The notes under the pieces are model-generated. The model worked only from the letters and a program-made list of their open reading frames with translations, ran no database searches and was not told the origin of the DNA. The translations under genes and the position numbers were made by a program. Below, piece after piece: positions 12,063 to 25,400 of a stretch of 64,000 bases of DNA. Position 1 is the stretch's first letter. Each line of letters starts with the position of its first letter. This stretch comes from Sclerurus mexicanus. Taxonomy: Eukaryota; Chordata; Aves; Passeriformes; Furnariidae. Location: NCBI GenBank assembly GCA_013396755.1, contig VWZF01002532.1, forward strand, positions 125,313 to 189,312, given 5' to 3'.

Positions 12063-12350
12063 GAACAAGTTGTAACTGCAATGAGGTCTCCCCTCAGTCT
12101 TGTCTTCTCCAGGCTGAACAGAACACACACTCTCAGTCGCTCCTCATAAGACTTCCCCTCCAGACTCTTCATCCTCATGGCTGTTTTTTGGATGCTCTCT
12201 AATAGCTTAACATCTTTCCCATATTGTGGTGCCTAAAAATATTGCCCCAGTATTGCAGGTGAGGCCGCCCCAGTGCAGAACAGAGTGGGGCAATCCCCTC
12301 CCTCACCCAGACAAGGATGCTGGGCCTGATCACCCCCAGGATAGGGATGT
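11605..12350 (-). mobile_element. CR1 LINE 3' fragment, opposite orientation
   Basis: Read on the minus strand this is a CR1 3' portion. On the plus strand the tell-tale reversed CR1 phrases are CTTCTCCAGGCTGAACAGAA, CTCCTCATAAGACTTCCCCT and CAGTGCAGAACAGAGTGGGG. It abuts the preceding element tail to tail. Its length is inflated by the duplication around the N at 11780. Confidence 0.8.
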
Positions 12351-12433
12351 CCCTCCTGGCTGCCAGGGCATTGCTGACTCATTGGACTTCATGGTTCTTG
12401 TAGGTCCCTTCCAACTTGGTGTTCTATGATTCC
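12351..12433 (+). mobile_element. Short CR1 3' end
   Basis: The phrases TCTTGTAGGTCCCTTCCAAC and TTCTATGATTCC are a plus-strand CR1 terminus directly after the minus-strand copy. Confidence 0.6.
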
Positions 12434-15400
12434 TTCTGCAAGTACCAGCCAAGCTGCTGTAAAGCAGCATGGAGAGGTGCCCAGATTGGATCGAGACCAG
12501 CTTTCAGCCCTTCCTGCAGAGCTGGGATGCAGATTCTCACAGTCAGCAGCCTAAGGGGGCTAACAGCAGCAGCAGTCAGTATCTGATACTTGCTGCCCCC
12601 CAGCTCCCTAACTCTGGGCTGTGTGGTGCCTCTAAGAAAGCAGAAGTTTCTGTCCCAGATGATGAAAACTGGAAAAGGGTTAGATAAAATTTCTTTCTGT
12701 ATCTCTGCACCCAACTGGGGACTGGGGGACCTTGTTTCCTGTCAACATATGAGCAAGTTACTTTGTAGAGATCCCTGAGTCCTAATGCTTTGGAGTTCTA
12801 GTAAGGAAATATACTTAGGAAAAATAAAGATCATGTCCTGGTGATATATTAATGGTTTAGATATTTTATAAATTCTATTTGTTTTCTTATGTTCACATAT
12901 ATTTCATGCATGGGTAAAACATTTCTATTTAATGTGCTAGGGGTTTTAAGGAAAAATATAAAGTATTGTCTCACAAAAATGTAATCCTAATTTTTGTTTA
13001 GAGGACTTTCTGGTTTGGATCTATTCATGTACCTTATAGAAGGCAAGTTCAAAACAGTGTTGAAGCTGGAATATGTCTGGGAACATCAAAGAAAGTTTCA
13101 TGCAGAGCAACTGCATTAACAAGGGAGAAGATGAACAGACCATCTCTTACATGTGTATTGGGGCTCTGTTGAAACACACAAAGAAGTTATTCATCACATT
13201 CTTAGCAATGCAGAATAAAGCTGTTTCCTTGAGACAAGGAAACAAAACCCTTTGTCACGACTGTTATTCTCTTTGTATGAACATTTCTATCCTTGGTGTT
13301 CCATTTCGCTGTATCATTGTACTGCAGTAAAAGAAATTCACATTTCTTTCTGTGATGACTGTACAATAGCAAGTACCGTATCTGTCAGATGAATTCCAGA
13401 GGCTGCAGTGCATCCATATTTAAATCTTGATCCCATAAACAGCACAGTACTTGTATGCTAAGAAGTCTGCCTTAATTTACAGGCATACTAATTGCATAAA
13501 GGTCTATGCTGAACATAAATATAGGGCAAATGTATATTCCCCAGGAACTGTGTAAAAACACTGATATCTCTGTGCCTGTTTGCCCAGTGACTGCAGAGCT
13601 AATCTACACAGCCACTGACCAAACCCCTTCCTCCACGGGGCCATAAACTCTTTTGCAAGTAACAGACATACACAGAATTAAATCTCAAAAAGCTTAATGT
13701 GGATGTTTTGGCCTTTTACAAGACAGAGATGTTTCTTCCCAGCAAGTGAATTTTTACCTCAAAAAGGAAACACAGTGTTAGCTATTAACTCCTGGGCTCT
13801 TCCCCACGTGAATCCTTCAGTCAGTAATGACAACCATGTGCAGCCTCTGGTCTGGCAAAGATTCCTGCTACCCCCTAATGGCCCATAAAGCAATGAGAAG
13901 GAAACTGTTGCACACAATACAAATGAGAGACTGACCATCTGGCTTATTCTCCTTCCCACTTGAAATGTTACCCACATAGTATCAATTTCTTTCCTCATTT
14001 TAAATAATTTGAGTATGACTAATGGAAAAGTTTATTTTAAGAGCTGCTTTGACAAATTTTGCATGAGTATCTTTTTTCTCTCTACACTGAGTGGCCCCCT
14101 CTTCCTCCTTTTTTAAAAGCATTTTGCTCTACAGAAGAAGGAATGTAGCTAGGATTACAGCCTGATAAAGGGTTTGAGTTTGAAAAAGTTTATGTCTGTA
14201 TATAAACCTATGGTACCATAGCTATAAAATAACCGTGGTCTCTCTGGAATGTGACTAGCTGAGCAAGGCTGACTGAGGAATGCTTTATCTGGCAAAAGCA
14301 TCAGAGATGAAGGGAGAAATTCTTGGGTTTCTTAAGGTAACAGGAGTAAGATGCAGGGACTGTTCTATACTGGATGGCATTTGCATGCAAGTAAAGGGTG
14401 CAGAAGTCCTTAATGAAAACATTCCTTAATAAAGGAATGAAAGCAGTAGGCAAATTTTTAACAGCTCAATCTTGCAGTTTTTGTTCAAAGGAAATTAGAA
14501 TTTTTCATTACGAAACACTTCAGTATGACAAGATACAGATGGTAACTGTCCTTTACTTCACAGACTTCTAGTTTTGACCACGATTTTGTCCTAAGCATTG
14601 GTAGAATTAGTTTTCTTCAGATACCCTTAACTTTCACAATAATATGATTATGTGAGAATGAAGGATTTTTGGTGTCTCTCTCTCTTTAATTCTTTTTAAT
14701 CATGAATAAACTTTGAGTTATATATTGGAGAGTCTAGTTTGTAAATGTAACCTCTTCTGAGTCAGAAAGAAGGGAGGGAGCATAGAGGAAAAAATACTTA
14801 GAATCCCTAATTTATTTTTTTTTTAAATACTATGCTTTATAGAAAGTTTGTGGTTTGTCTTGACTGCATACTTATAGTACTGGATTTTTTATATAGTTTG
14901 AATTTACACATCAGTTAAGTTAGACCTCAAGTATCAGTGTGAACACAGAACAAATTCAGGCAACTGGGTCTTGCTGGGAAGTTCAGGAATAATCACTAAT
15001 TGGCACTTTAGAGAAAGCTTGTACTTTGTGCTCTGTCACATAGGAAGGCTCTTGTCAAAGCCACTTTAAATATTCTTCTAGAAAAATGAACACACATACA
15101 TAGAAAGTAAGTCAAATACATGGAAAAGCTCCAAGAGGAGGCATTACTCAGAGTATATATTGAAAAAAAGTCTCAAAAGTATTAAAGGAAAATTGTATTG
15201 ATTCTTGGATCTAAGAATCTATTTCTACTCTAACTGCAATCAATGGATGGGAAAAAATAGTTACATCTCGTTTGGATGATTCTTTGCTCATTTAGAAGAA
15301 ACGTCTTTCATTTAAAAGTATTTACAGATAAAAGTCTTTACAGGTATTTCTCCAAAGTCTTAGCTAGACTGTTAAATGAAGAAGTAAAATAATTTGGATT

Positions 15401-15666
15401 ATTTTATTCAATTGTATTATATATCCCCCAGCCTAAGTAATGGAGAGTGATCAATTCAATATACACAGTCCAAAAAATCTAATAAAATTGGGTCCTGACA
15501 CACAACAGTAAATTACACATGAATTTCCATATGTGGAATGGCTTTTCACATAGGTATACAATTTTTAGCTAAGTCCTATTCCAGTTGAGTGTAGTGATCT
15601 GAGAGTTAGTAACTGATATTCAGATTATAGATAAAAATTAAGAGGACTTCAAAAAGACAAACTTAC

Positions 15667-15780
15667 CAACTTTTTTTCCAATTCCTTATTAAAATCATCC
15701 ACATAGGAGAGAACAAAATCAATTCTTCTGACGCCATCTCTGAAGAAAATAGAATCTTTGCTTTGATGTCTTTTATCAAT
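15667..15780 (-). CDS. ANO5: ANO5 exon 5: start of anoctamin dimerisation domain
   Basis: This 114-bp exon of 38 codons is phase 0. The acceptor is TCTTCTACAG and the donor TTG|GTAAGT. It encodes IDKRHQSKDSIFFRDGVRRI, then DFVLSYVDDFNKELEKKL. The FFRDGxRxIDFVLxY motif opens the cytosolic domain in all anoctamins. The VLSYVDD spelling and SKDSIFFRDG point to ANO5 rather than its nearest paralogue ANO6. Confidence 0.97.
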
Positions 15781-16857
15781 CTGTAGAAGATACATGGATA
15801 TGAATAAAAATGCAAGCATCACCATTTCTCTAAAACATAACAGAAGAAAAAGTTTCTCCACATTGCCACAATTCTTCAGTTTCTTCATAGCTGAACATAT
15901 ACTTGGACCAGTTTTAACACAGCTATATCTAGTTAAAATAATTTCAAAATTAACTGCATATGTCCACAAGCACTATATGTAAATAAGTGGTACAGGAAGA
16001 ATAAATATATGTTAGTGTAGCAATACTTGTGAATACTTAAAGCAGGTGGTAAAATGTAAATTCCATGCATTTTCCTCTATATAACAAGATTCACTACATC
16101 AACCACCACAGAGACATATGTCCCAGCAATGACCACAAATAAAAATAGCACACAAACAGCAGAGGAGTGACATTTCACAATTGAGTATTTACTTTCATGG
16201 GGAAAAAATACATCTAGTAAAAGGTATCAGTGCAACAGGGTCGTTAGTATTCCAATTGGTCTATTAAAGGTCATATTTTAATTTATCAGCATGTCAGAAT
16301 GTCACAGTAACAATATTTACCTTTTTTATTTATTAGGCCACAGTAATTAATGTTAGGCAAATAAAAGACTATAACCCCACTCTCCTAGGGAAGTTAACTC
16401 ATAAAGTTATTTGTAATATTAGGTAATATTATTCGTTATTGTATCAATATTCAGCTTTATTAAATTGTGTATTGGACATACAGCACAGAGTGCTCTCCAT
16501 AGAAGTTAATATTCTAGTCTAAATGTTGAGGAGTTCCAGAGAGGAAATCTGGCCTCTGCTGAGGAAGGTTGGTGTTCTTTAACCACACCCATCAACAGAA
16601 GTTTATTTTTATAGGGTTGACCTGGGTTTTCATTTTATTAGAGAAAGAACAAAACAGAATTATTCAGAGGGCTATGTCTCTGTCATCTCTGTCTCACACC
16701 ATGCAAGGATACATGTGAAAAAGTTCCCTGAGAAAGCACAGAGGATTTATCTATAACTGTGAACTTTGCTCCCAGGTAACAAAAGGCATCACACAGTGAA
16801 GCACGTTATTACGGCAGCCATCCAAGCCACTTGCAATATCATTCATCACTGGTTTAC
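15781..16857 (-). other. ANO5: ANO5 intron 4
   Basis: This is a 1.1-kb AT-rich intron. No repeat or RNA gene is recognised. Confidence 0.8.
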
Positions 16858-16902
16858 CCTGAGACGTCGCTTCAGAAACAGATTGTATCTCCTTCCACTC
16901 TG
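16858..16902 (-). CDS. ANO5: ANO5 exon 4: N-terminal basic segment
   Basis: This 45-bp exon encodes QSGRRYNLFLKRRLR and is phase 0 at both ends. The donor is AGG|GTAAAC. The acceptor is a NAGNAG tandem (CAGCAG), so a 42-bp form lacking the first Gln is equally possible; the start given uses the first AG. It aligns with human ANO5 KRFNLFLRRRLM just before the dimerisation domain. The spacing to exon 5 matches the human protein exactly. Confidence 0.9.
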
Positions 16903-17829
16903 CTGGAATAACCAATAAGTAGTTAGCAGGCCCACTGCTTCCCTACAAGGACCAAACCCACCTCCTCTGAGCACATTCCCCCAGCTACAGTGAGCCAGAA
17001 ACCCATGTACCTTAAAGTTGGGAAAAACCTCCAACCACCAGAAAAACACAAGTGTCCACAAATAATATGACTACCGTGTCTTTTTTATTAAAGGCAATGC
17101 TGTGCTGGGATCAATTTTGAGAGTAAGTAAATGTTTTAAAATAATGACTCCTATAATGCTAATTGCCATCATTTGGATACTTGATCAGATTTAAAAAAGA
17201 AGAGTAAGAAAGTGGGTTTGCCAGGGTAAAAAACAAGCACTGGTTAATGCACAGTGTGTGCATCTTTCTGTTACACTCGTTGGACTCACTGGGACAAATG
17301 ACAACCACGTAATTCTAGAGCGGACAAAATTACCAGCAATAATATCCACATAATCCAGGACACATGTTTATCTTCAAACAGACTCAAATTAAACAAAAAT
17401 AATTGAAAATCCCTATTGTTCTGTAGCGTTGCAGAACTTTATGCATCTTTATCAGACACAGGTAACTGCTGGAACCACATGGCTGCCCACTTGAAGCATC
17501 CATATCTTATGGAGAATTCCTGTGTTCCTGAAGCTGTTCTAGCCTTTGGGGAGCTACAAAACACTGTGTTGCAAATCAGTGTAGCACTAAAAAGCTAAAA
17601 GAAATTCTTTCTTGAAAATAGTGCCATTCTTTCTTTGCCTTCCCTCCTCAGCAATTTTGTGAGGGTTTGTGTTTCTTCTTCTTGAGAAATATTTACAGCA
17701 GATCAATTAAAGTAGACTACTTTCTATGACTGAAATCAGCTACCTCAGAAAAGGCTTTTGCTTCCAAATGCAGTACATAATCTTGCATGACATTATGGGT
17801 TTCTCTGATAAGGTTTTTTTGATCAAAGG

Positions 17830-19028
17830 ACGGGTGACTTCTGTTAGAAGCTGCTAGAAGTTTCTCCTATCCTAGAGAGCAGAGGCAATGAGGGTCAGCT
17901 CCGAGGAAAACTTCCTGCTTCTGAATCATTAAGTTACACCCCTGCGTGAAAACATATTTCAGAATGGAGGAGTTGTTGTGCTGTTGGAAATTGGCAACCA
18001 TGCATTAACAACATCACAATGCAGACATCAAGGTCACTGCAGGAGGAGAAAGCAGGGGGAGGGACCCCACGGATAAGGGAAAGGACTTAAAGCTATGATT
18101 TCCTGACTATCGTGGTGATGACCATGGTGATTACAAGCTGTCCCCTCGAAGCCCATGGGATCCATTGGGGTGCAAAGACCTCCCCTTGCCAGAGTAGGGT
18201 GATGCATGAAGGAGGCTGTTACCTCGTTGGAGGCCCCAAGATGGAGCAGAGTCCTGCAAAGATTTGCAACCGAGACCCATGGAGGGAGAAGCCCATGCTA
18301 AGCAGGAAGTCCCCAAGGTGGAGCAGTGTTGCAAAAGAATTGCAGCTGAGACCCATGGGGGGAGAAACCCATGCTAAGCAGGTACAGCCAGCTTTTCATA
18401 AGAGATTGCACCCCATGGAATGACCCACGGGAGAGCAGAGGATCTCTCTCGTGGGGGGGACCCCAGAGAATGCACGGGAAGACTCAGAGTTATGATTCCC
18501 CTGTGGCCATGCTGATGACTGTGGTGAAGCAAGCTGTCCCCTTTGCAGCCCACAGGAAAGACTCCTGAGACAGCAGATTTGGAAGAAGTGCTGCTTAAGT
18601 TTTGGACTTACATCTGCGAATGGCTGACCCAACAACAACTGACAGTAAACCTTCCATTCCCTGTCCCCCACACCGTCAGGGGAAGGAGGGGAGCATGGAC
18701 AGACCATGGGGTGGTGGTGAAAAAGTGTTTCTAACATGTTTTTATTTCTTATTTCTAGTTCTTAGTTTGTTAGTACTAAATTTAAGCATTATTCTAAGTT
18801 CTGCTTTGTCCGTGATATTAATCAATGCTCCTCTTTTGGTTGTTATCTCTAGTTGTAAGTTCCTAGCTGTTTTTTCTTCCCTCTGGAAGGTGAAAAGCTG
18901 GGGAAGAAAGACCTTGAAGCAATTTTGCTGGACACCAGGCATTTATCCAGGGTCAANGGGGTGGGGAAGAAAGACCTTGAAGCAGTTTTGCTGAACACCA
19001 GGCATTTATCCAGGCTCAAACCACCACA
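17830..19028 (+). mobile_element. LTR-like element of an avian endogenous retrovirus family
   Basis: About 1.2 kb resembles a long avian dispersed LTR. It has an opening GTGACTTCTGTTAGAAGCTG block, then tandem-like GC-rich units (GACCCATGGRGGGAGAARCC around 18270 and 18350), then an AT-rich stretch near 18735-18860, and finally CAAACCACCACA at 19028. The terminal CCACCACA is the inverse of TGTGGTGG, the start of the related element at 63943. The copy is diverged and has no coding capacity. The 5' edge is uncertain and the family name is not assigned. Confidence 0.6.
18901..19019. repeat. 56-bp duplication flanking an N
   Basis: Bases 18901-18956 and 18964-19019 match at all but three positions and sit either side of the N at 18957. 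This could be an unmerged contig overlap between haplotypes or repeat copies, at the 3' end of the LTR-like element. Confidence 0.85.
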
Positions 19029-20117
19029 CATGATTAAAAGGCTCACAAAAATCATGGAATCCAAGAGCAGAAAAGAAAAAGCATTTTTCTATTCTATCTT
19101 GAACTTAGAGGTTTGGGTTTTTCTTTGTAAATATAACTGTGACTACATGCAAACTGCAACTGCTTAGATGTTAATTTAATCAAATTAATACAGTGCACAG
19201 AACCACACACATCTGTATAAAATCAACAGTAAAGTAATTACTCAACATTAGAGTCAGTGAACCCCAAAGTGCATTCACAACTTGCAATGTTGGGAAGTGT
19301 CCTAAAAGACCACCCCAACCACTGACTTCAAAAGACAGATTGTATAAGCAAAGCCACCGTTCTAGTGAACTAAATTCATACACACAAAAAAATAAATCAA
19401 TAAATAACATTTACTTCAAAAAAAGCTTCTGCCAAAGGAGTATCCCAAACAGTTTGTGTTGCATAGTTATAATTAGATTGTTCAATACAATTGAAATAAT
19501 ACTTTAGGGCCATCAACGTTTGCTCATTTTCTAAGACATGTCAGAATCCTCAGTCATTAAAGCTCTGACTATCCATTTAGGAAGATGCAGTAGTCATCAC
19601 TGGATCTGCTTTGAGAGGGGGAATACTTATCACTTCCTTTCCTTCTGTACGTAGGATTACTCATCATGGATAGTGACAGGCCTGCTTATTAAACCCATAA
19701 ATTATTCCTTTCCATTTTGTTGCATTTGGATTTCACAAGGAGAACAAGATCAGTCTTGCATACTCATGCAAGTCTGTGCACGCATGTGCATCTACAGGTT
19801 TAAAATATATAGTAAGTTTGTAATTTGCAATGGTTTTATCAGTGAATCATTAAACATTACGGATTAGTACATCTTATTTCTTAACAGCTCCTTTCAAAAC
19901 CATATTCCAATTCATTGTCCTCGACAACCTGCAGTTATTAAATGAAGCTACACCTCATCACAGCAGATACTTTGTAATGTGTTCCTTCTGCAATACAAGT
20001 AACCAAATTAAAACTTCCCAGCTCAGCACAGAAAGCAAGCTGAAGCTTTTGAATAATTAAATTGTACCCAGTGAGGAATTACAGAAGAGATGAAGCCCCA
20101 AGCCATATGCTGAAAAC

Positions 20118-20377
20118 TCAAGAAACAATGGCCACAAGTCTCAACAAGGGAAATTCCTACTGGATGTGAGGATGTGGTTGGGTGGGAATGGGTACAATAG
20201 GTTGCCCAGAGAGACTGCATAATCTCCATCCCCAGAGATTACACAGCCTGATCAAACCGGGTCAGGATTGTGCAACCTGATCTAATTTTGAAGCCAGCCC
20301 TGCCTTGAGTAGGAGGCTGACCAAGGAAACCTCCAGAGGTCACTTCCAATCCAAGTTCACTGTAGGATTCTATTAAA
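20118..20377 (+). mobile_element. CR1 LINE 3' end (diverged)
   Basis: This holds CR1 phrases in order: ATTCCTACTGGATGTGAGG, GGTTGCCCAGAGAGACTGCA, TCTCCATCCCCAGAGATTAC, GCAACCTGATCTAATT, CTCCAGAGGTCACTTCCAA and a terminal GGATTCTATT. It is an older subfamily than the CR1 near 60 kb. Confidence 0.85.
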
Positions 20378-22334
20378 GAGTGTTACTGCAAACATTCAGC
20401 ACTTACCAGCGCTTGCAAAAAGTTGAATAAATCCATCAACTGCAAAGCAAGTTTACAAAAGCCACCTGTTCAAATACTGCCCACCTGTTATTCCATGGTA
20501 ACTTTGTAGTCTCAATAGTCTAATTATCTAAGAACTAATTGACCTCACAGCTTGCAGACAGATGTGCTAATTGACTGCTGTAATGGTCTGTCATGAAGCA
20601 AAATTTTCACATGGCTGGAGAGGTGCAAACTTACAGGATTCATACAGAATTACATTAATATTTCTATTTACCCCATATTTGATAATTCCTCTCTAGATAC
20701 TCAGCAGAGGTTGGAGTATTGGACCATGTCCAACCAAACAACTCTCCAAGCACCTACATTTGCAATCCTCACCTCAATCACAATCTAAAGAACTTGCAGT
20801 AGGAAACCATGACTCAAATAGGACAGGAGAGACCAAGATTCAGTATGGAAACAAGCCCAGCTCAAGATGATGTAAGGCCATAAGAGCGCATGGTCTGTTC
20901 TGCTCAGAGTGGGTTGGGTGCAGCGAGTAAATGCTGGCTGGTCTCCCCACACTCCATTCAGAACCATCAAGACTCTCCAGCACTGCTGAATGCTTGCTGA
21001 GGAGTCCTTGGCCGCCTCGCTCCACAGGTGCCTCAGAGACCCTCCTCTAGGGCCAAGGCAAACAGTCAGACAGGGTGAGCTGCTGGAACTGGCACCAACC
21101 ACTAACACTGGCACAGAGAGTGCTTCAGAGAACTGCCTTTGGATCAAAGCTGGGGGACGAAGACTGTGGTAAATGTCTCAGTGGCCCCACTTGCCCATCG
21201 TGGCCCCGGTAGCCTTGGGCAGTGTGGTCAGCTGCCCCTCGGTGGTTTAATGGAACCACAGTACCCAAAAAGCAAATATGCTTTGCAGGTTATACCTGAA
21301 TGATTTAATCCCATATGTTCATATAGGACTCTGAGGGATTTCTATTTCTGGTCATACACCTAACAGGAAATTTACGTCCTTACAGGCCACTTAGCACAGC
21401 TCTCTCCTTGTAGGCATGGAGCTTCCTCCAAATACACCCAGCTACTACATATTCCAGCCCTCTCCAGACCCTTGCTTCAAAGACAAGGGAACTTGTCCCA
21501 GAGCAATACTTTTCAGATTATTATTCAGTCAGAAAAGTGCCAGTTCCTTAGGGGCCTACACTGAAAAAGACCGACCCCAAATTCAATGCCCCAGACTTCA
21601 AGGTTTCCCAGGTGTCCATCTCCACAGAGCTGGGACTGTAGGTTCAAACCTTCAGCACCCTTCCCCTTCTGCTTTTTGTATCTTGTACTTTTTTTGTGGG
21701 AAGGTGGTTTAGAGCAGCACTTTCAGTAGCGAAGCAGTAATCAACACTAATCTGGCGTGGAGGAACCCGTCAGCTTCATCAGTTACAGCACAGGGAGGCA
21801 CCTCTGGCTATGATGGTTATGCTGAGAGGTTACATTAATAACATGGAATTTTTGTATGACCCCCATCAGCACATCAAGGAGTTATACTGCAACAGTCCTA
21901 CATTACCAGGCAAAAAACCTGCCTGAAATTACAAAATTAAATTGATTTGTAACATTTTGCTTGCTTACAAGGTATTTATTTCATTAACTGCATACCTTTG
22001 ATGATCACACAGATAAGTCAGATTTAAAATGGACAGTGTAAAAAACCAAAAGAACTACATTAAAAAGCAATTATGAGTTAGCAATCCACTGCACTAAAAC
22101 TTTCAGAACACAGAAATGGGTTTGAAAGTTGAATCAAAATAGAAGAAAAGCTTCCACAATTAAAAGGGTAAAAAACATTCAATGGCTTAAAAACAAAGTT
22201 ATCACCTTCACTTAGATCCTCAGTTTGCATGGAATATTTATACACTCCTCCTGTTCACTGAATTAAACATACTTACAGCTACAGGAAAAACATGTGGATC
22301 TAAGTGCTGCTATAATAAATATGACATGATAAAT

Positions 22335-22420
22335 ATAAATATATATATATTTATATATACACCTATATATAACTTTCACGTAACTGTATAAATACATATA
22401 CATATATATAAATAATATAA
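22335..22420. repeat. AT-rich microsatellite
   Basis: An imperfect (AT)n/(ATATAT-ATA) tract with interruptions lies within intron 3. Confidence 0.8.
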
Positions 22421-25400
22421 ATGTATTTCCAAAAGCAAAACGTTCCTGTAAATGCATTTACAGAACATATGCAAATATACAGGCACTCTCATGAAAATCA
22501 AGAAGGCAAATTTCTGGTTTATGCACAGTACATCCAGTTCCCATTTTACCACAGAGCCCCTTTCCATGAAGTTCTCTTCATTATTCTTCCTTGGAGGAAT
22601 CCATGAACTGAAGAGCTACTTACTTTAAAGAAGTGTATTAACAACACTCTTAACACCACACATCCCAATTTCCATCACTGCACATCATGCAGGCTACAAG
22701 GTTGCATAGAAAACCATAGCCTTTCTCATTCAAAGAAATGCAAAACCCCACATATTTCTTGTAGCTAAAACTTGCAAGCTGCTTTTTTCATCTCCACTTG
22801 TGTTTCAATTGTGAACCACATTAAGATTTGAAAGCTTTAAAACATGCATTTCAAAGCCGTTTAAGACACCAAGATATTTGCACTGAAATTTAAACACACA
22901 TAAAAAGCCTCTCTGGATAAACAAGAACAGTACAAAGAAAAATAAAAATAGAGCGTAGGTGTTAATGGAAGACACCAGAGCCCAATGTAAGCAAGCAGAC
23001 AGTTTTAAAACACCTCAGCATGTACTTCTTCAGTTACCTTAAATGAATTTTTGTACTTTTTATCCATAAAACAATAATGATTACTTTAAATTCTCTCATA
23101 TATTTGAGAATTTATACAGTTATTGTGTCTGGAAATTTCAGTAAGTGGCTATTTTGAGCCTTTTCTTATTATTTACTAGGATTAAAAAAAAAGGGCAAAG
23201 CACTTCAAATGACATCATGAGTTTGTTTCTTGTGCTTTAAGACATTTTAAGGTAACATGCTGACTCACAGAGCCCTCAGGCTATCACAGTAACAAGGAGT
23301 CCCACATTTGTTAATAACACCAGAGTCAGAATATATCCTATATCCCATCAAACCAAAACAACGATAAAAAAGCAAACTTTCCAGTTTTCTCCACCAATGT
23401 TAACTTTTAAATTTTGTCTATTATGTTTTCAATTCGCTTGAATTTATCTTTTAAGTCATCACCAGGAACAAATGCAAACACCACATTCATTTTTATAAGC
23501 TAGAAAAGATTCTTTTTTGAAGCATGGCATCCTTGAAACTGGAAAATTTTCTGGTGAGGGATGTTTTGGCATACTGTAATAGAAGACGCCACACAAATTC
23601 ATGCAAGGAAGCATGAATAGTGCTTACTGCTTACCACTTGATGTTCAGGGATGAGTAAAGTAGTCTCAGTGCTGTTTAGGCCCTGCCAGTGGCATCATGG
23701 GAAAAACATAATGTTGTTAGCAATGACGCAAAGGATGTTTCAAAATAAAAGGCTAACTCAGAAGAAACACTAGTTTCTGGTTAAAATTGTTAAAATGCTC
23801 TTCTGAGCGATAGATGGATTTTCAGTCTAGATAGTCAAAGTTCAAACCAATCCCTACTTCCTCAGACGAGCTTGGTCTCTAGCCTATGCCATCAACTTCC
23901 ATATGGTCCATACTGATTTTTAAGTATTATTAATTATAATTTTTGGTAAGAGTTATACAGTATTTTTTCTCAGGGAAATGCTGAGGAATAAAGTCCAAAT
24001 AAGTTGTCACAGATTACTATTTACAAGCTGATGAAGAACAACTTTTAACAGTACTCTTATTTATTTTGACATCAAAGAGAGAAAGTGCATAGCATAGATG
24101 GGCTGTGCTTGCATTCAAAACCATGTGATGCCCCTTACTTGGCCATTTCTTTAAATACAGACTGAAATTATACAACATGCACTGAACAAAAACAAATGCA
24201 AGGAAGCAAATCCTCAATCGCTCAGCGTAGACAAGGTAAATTGATACCAGTAATTGCAGTTGTTATACCTAATGAGACTAGTGAGGGCTTCCCCACTTCC
24301 AGTCCTGATCCACATCCAGTGAGGCTCTTCCCTGGTTTTAACTGTACAACGTCTGGGTGCTACTTTCCTGTATGTGGGCCTGGAGGCTGCTGCAACATGC
24401 TTCGGCCACACAGGGGTGACAGAACAGCAAGAGCAGGGGACTCCGCAGAGCACAGCCACCCTGCAACATGGCCACCAGCCATCGGGGTCCTCACCACTGT
24501 GCGACTGCAGCAGCCACGGATTTTGACATCAGGCGTTGCCATTAAAATGAATAATGGTTTGCAATACCTCAGCTGTTCTGCAATATCTAATTCTGATAGT
24601 CAATAACACCACACTTCTGTTCAAGCTTCTGTACACAAACCACAGACAGGTTTAAACAGTGCAGCCAAACAGTGTGAGTGCATTAAGAAAACATAACAGT
24701 TCTCCATGGAATTAAATTAACTTCCAATGGAAGGAGAATACTAACAGCACTTCATTATTGTACCATCATTTATTGGTTTAGAGCTGTAATATTTCAAAAA
24801 GTTTATTATCCTAAATCCAATTTTCATAAAGTACCATTTATTGTTTTTTAAATTAGAAAATAATATTTTTTACTTTTATTATAGTTTTTCTTGAAACCAC
24901 CAAAGTCCATTTCTGTAATTTTGTGAAACAAATGTGCTATTTTTGTCCTGTTTACACTTCAAGTAATACATATATCTTTACATTCTTTCTTAAGGATATT
25001 TGCTTATCTAAGTAAGATAAAATGTCCTTTTCAGAATGCAGTCAAACACAGAAAGATCGATCTGTTTTTTGTCAAGGAATCCACATAAAACCCAGTGCAA
25101 ATATAAATAGCTGCACTATGCTCTTACTGTAAGATAGCCTGAACTGGTTTTAGAAGTCTAATCCTCATGCCACTGATGCTACTGAAAAAAACCTGCTCAA
25201 TTAGTAGAGAACTAAGGGCTGAGACGCGCAAGTGTAAAGTTTTTCTGCAATTATACACTGTAATACCCGCCATGTAAAGTACTGTACAAACTGAGCGTCC
25301 ATGAAAGCAGAGCCTTGCTTCCAATGCTGCCCTACAGCTCCTGGTCTCTCCACTGCACATGTGCCCCCCCATCCACACTGGTCCTCTTTAGTCTGCTTTT

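Larger units (their letters stand above)
8463..15666 (-). other. ANO5: ANO5 intron 5
   Basis: This 7.2-kb intron holds a CR1 cluster at about 11355-12433 with an assembly duplication around the N at 11780 (listed separately). The remaining 8463-11350 and 12440-15666 are AT-rich with no recognised repeat, RNA gene or exon. Confidence 0.85.

Noticed and set aside
24196..24606. 136-codon plus-strand frame in intron 3
   Set aside because: It sits in a GC-richer patch with no recognisable domain, and an overlapping minus frame is equally open.
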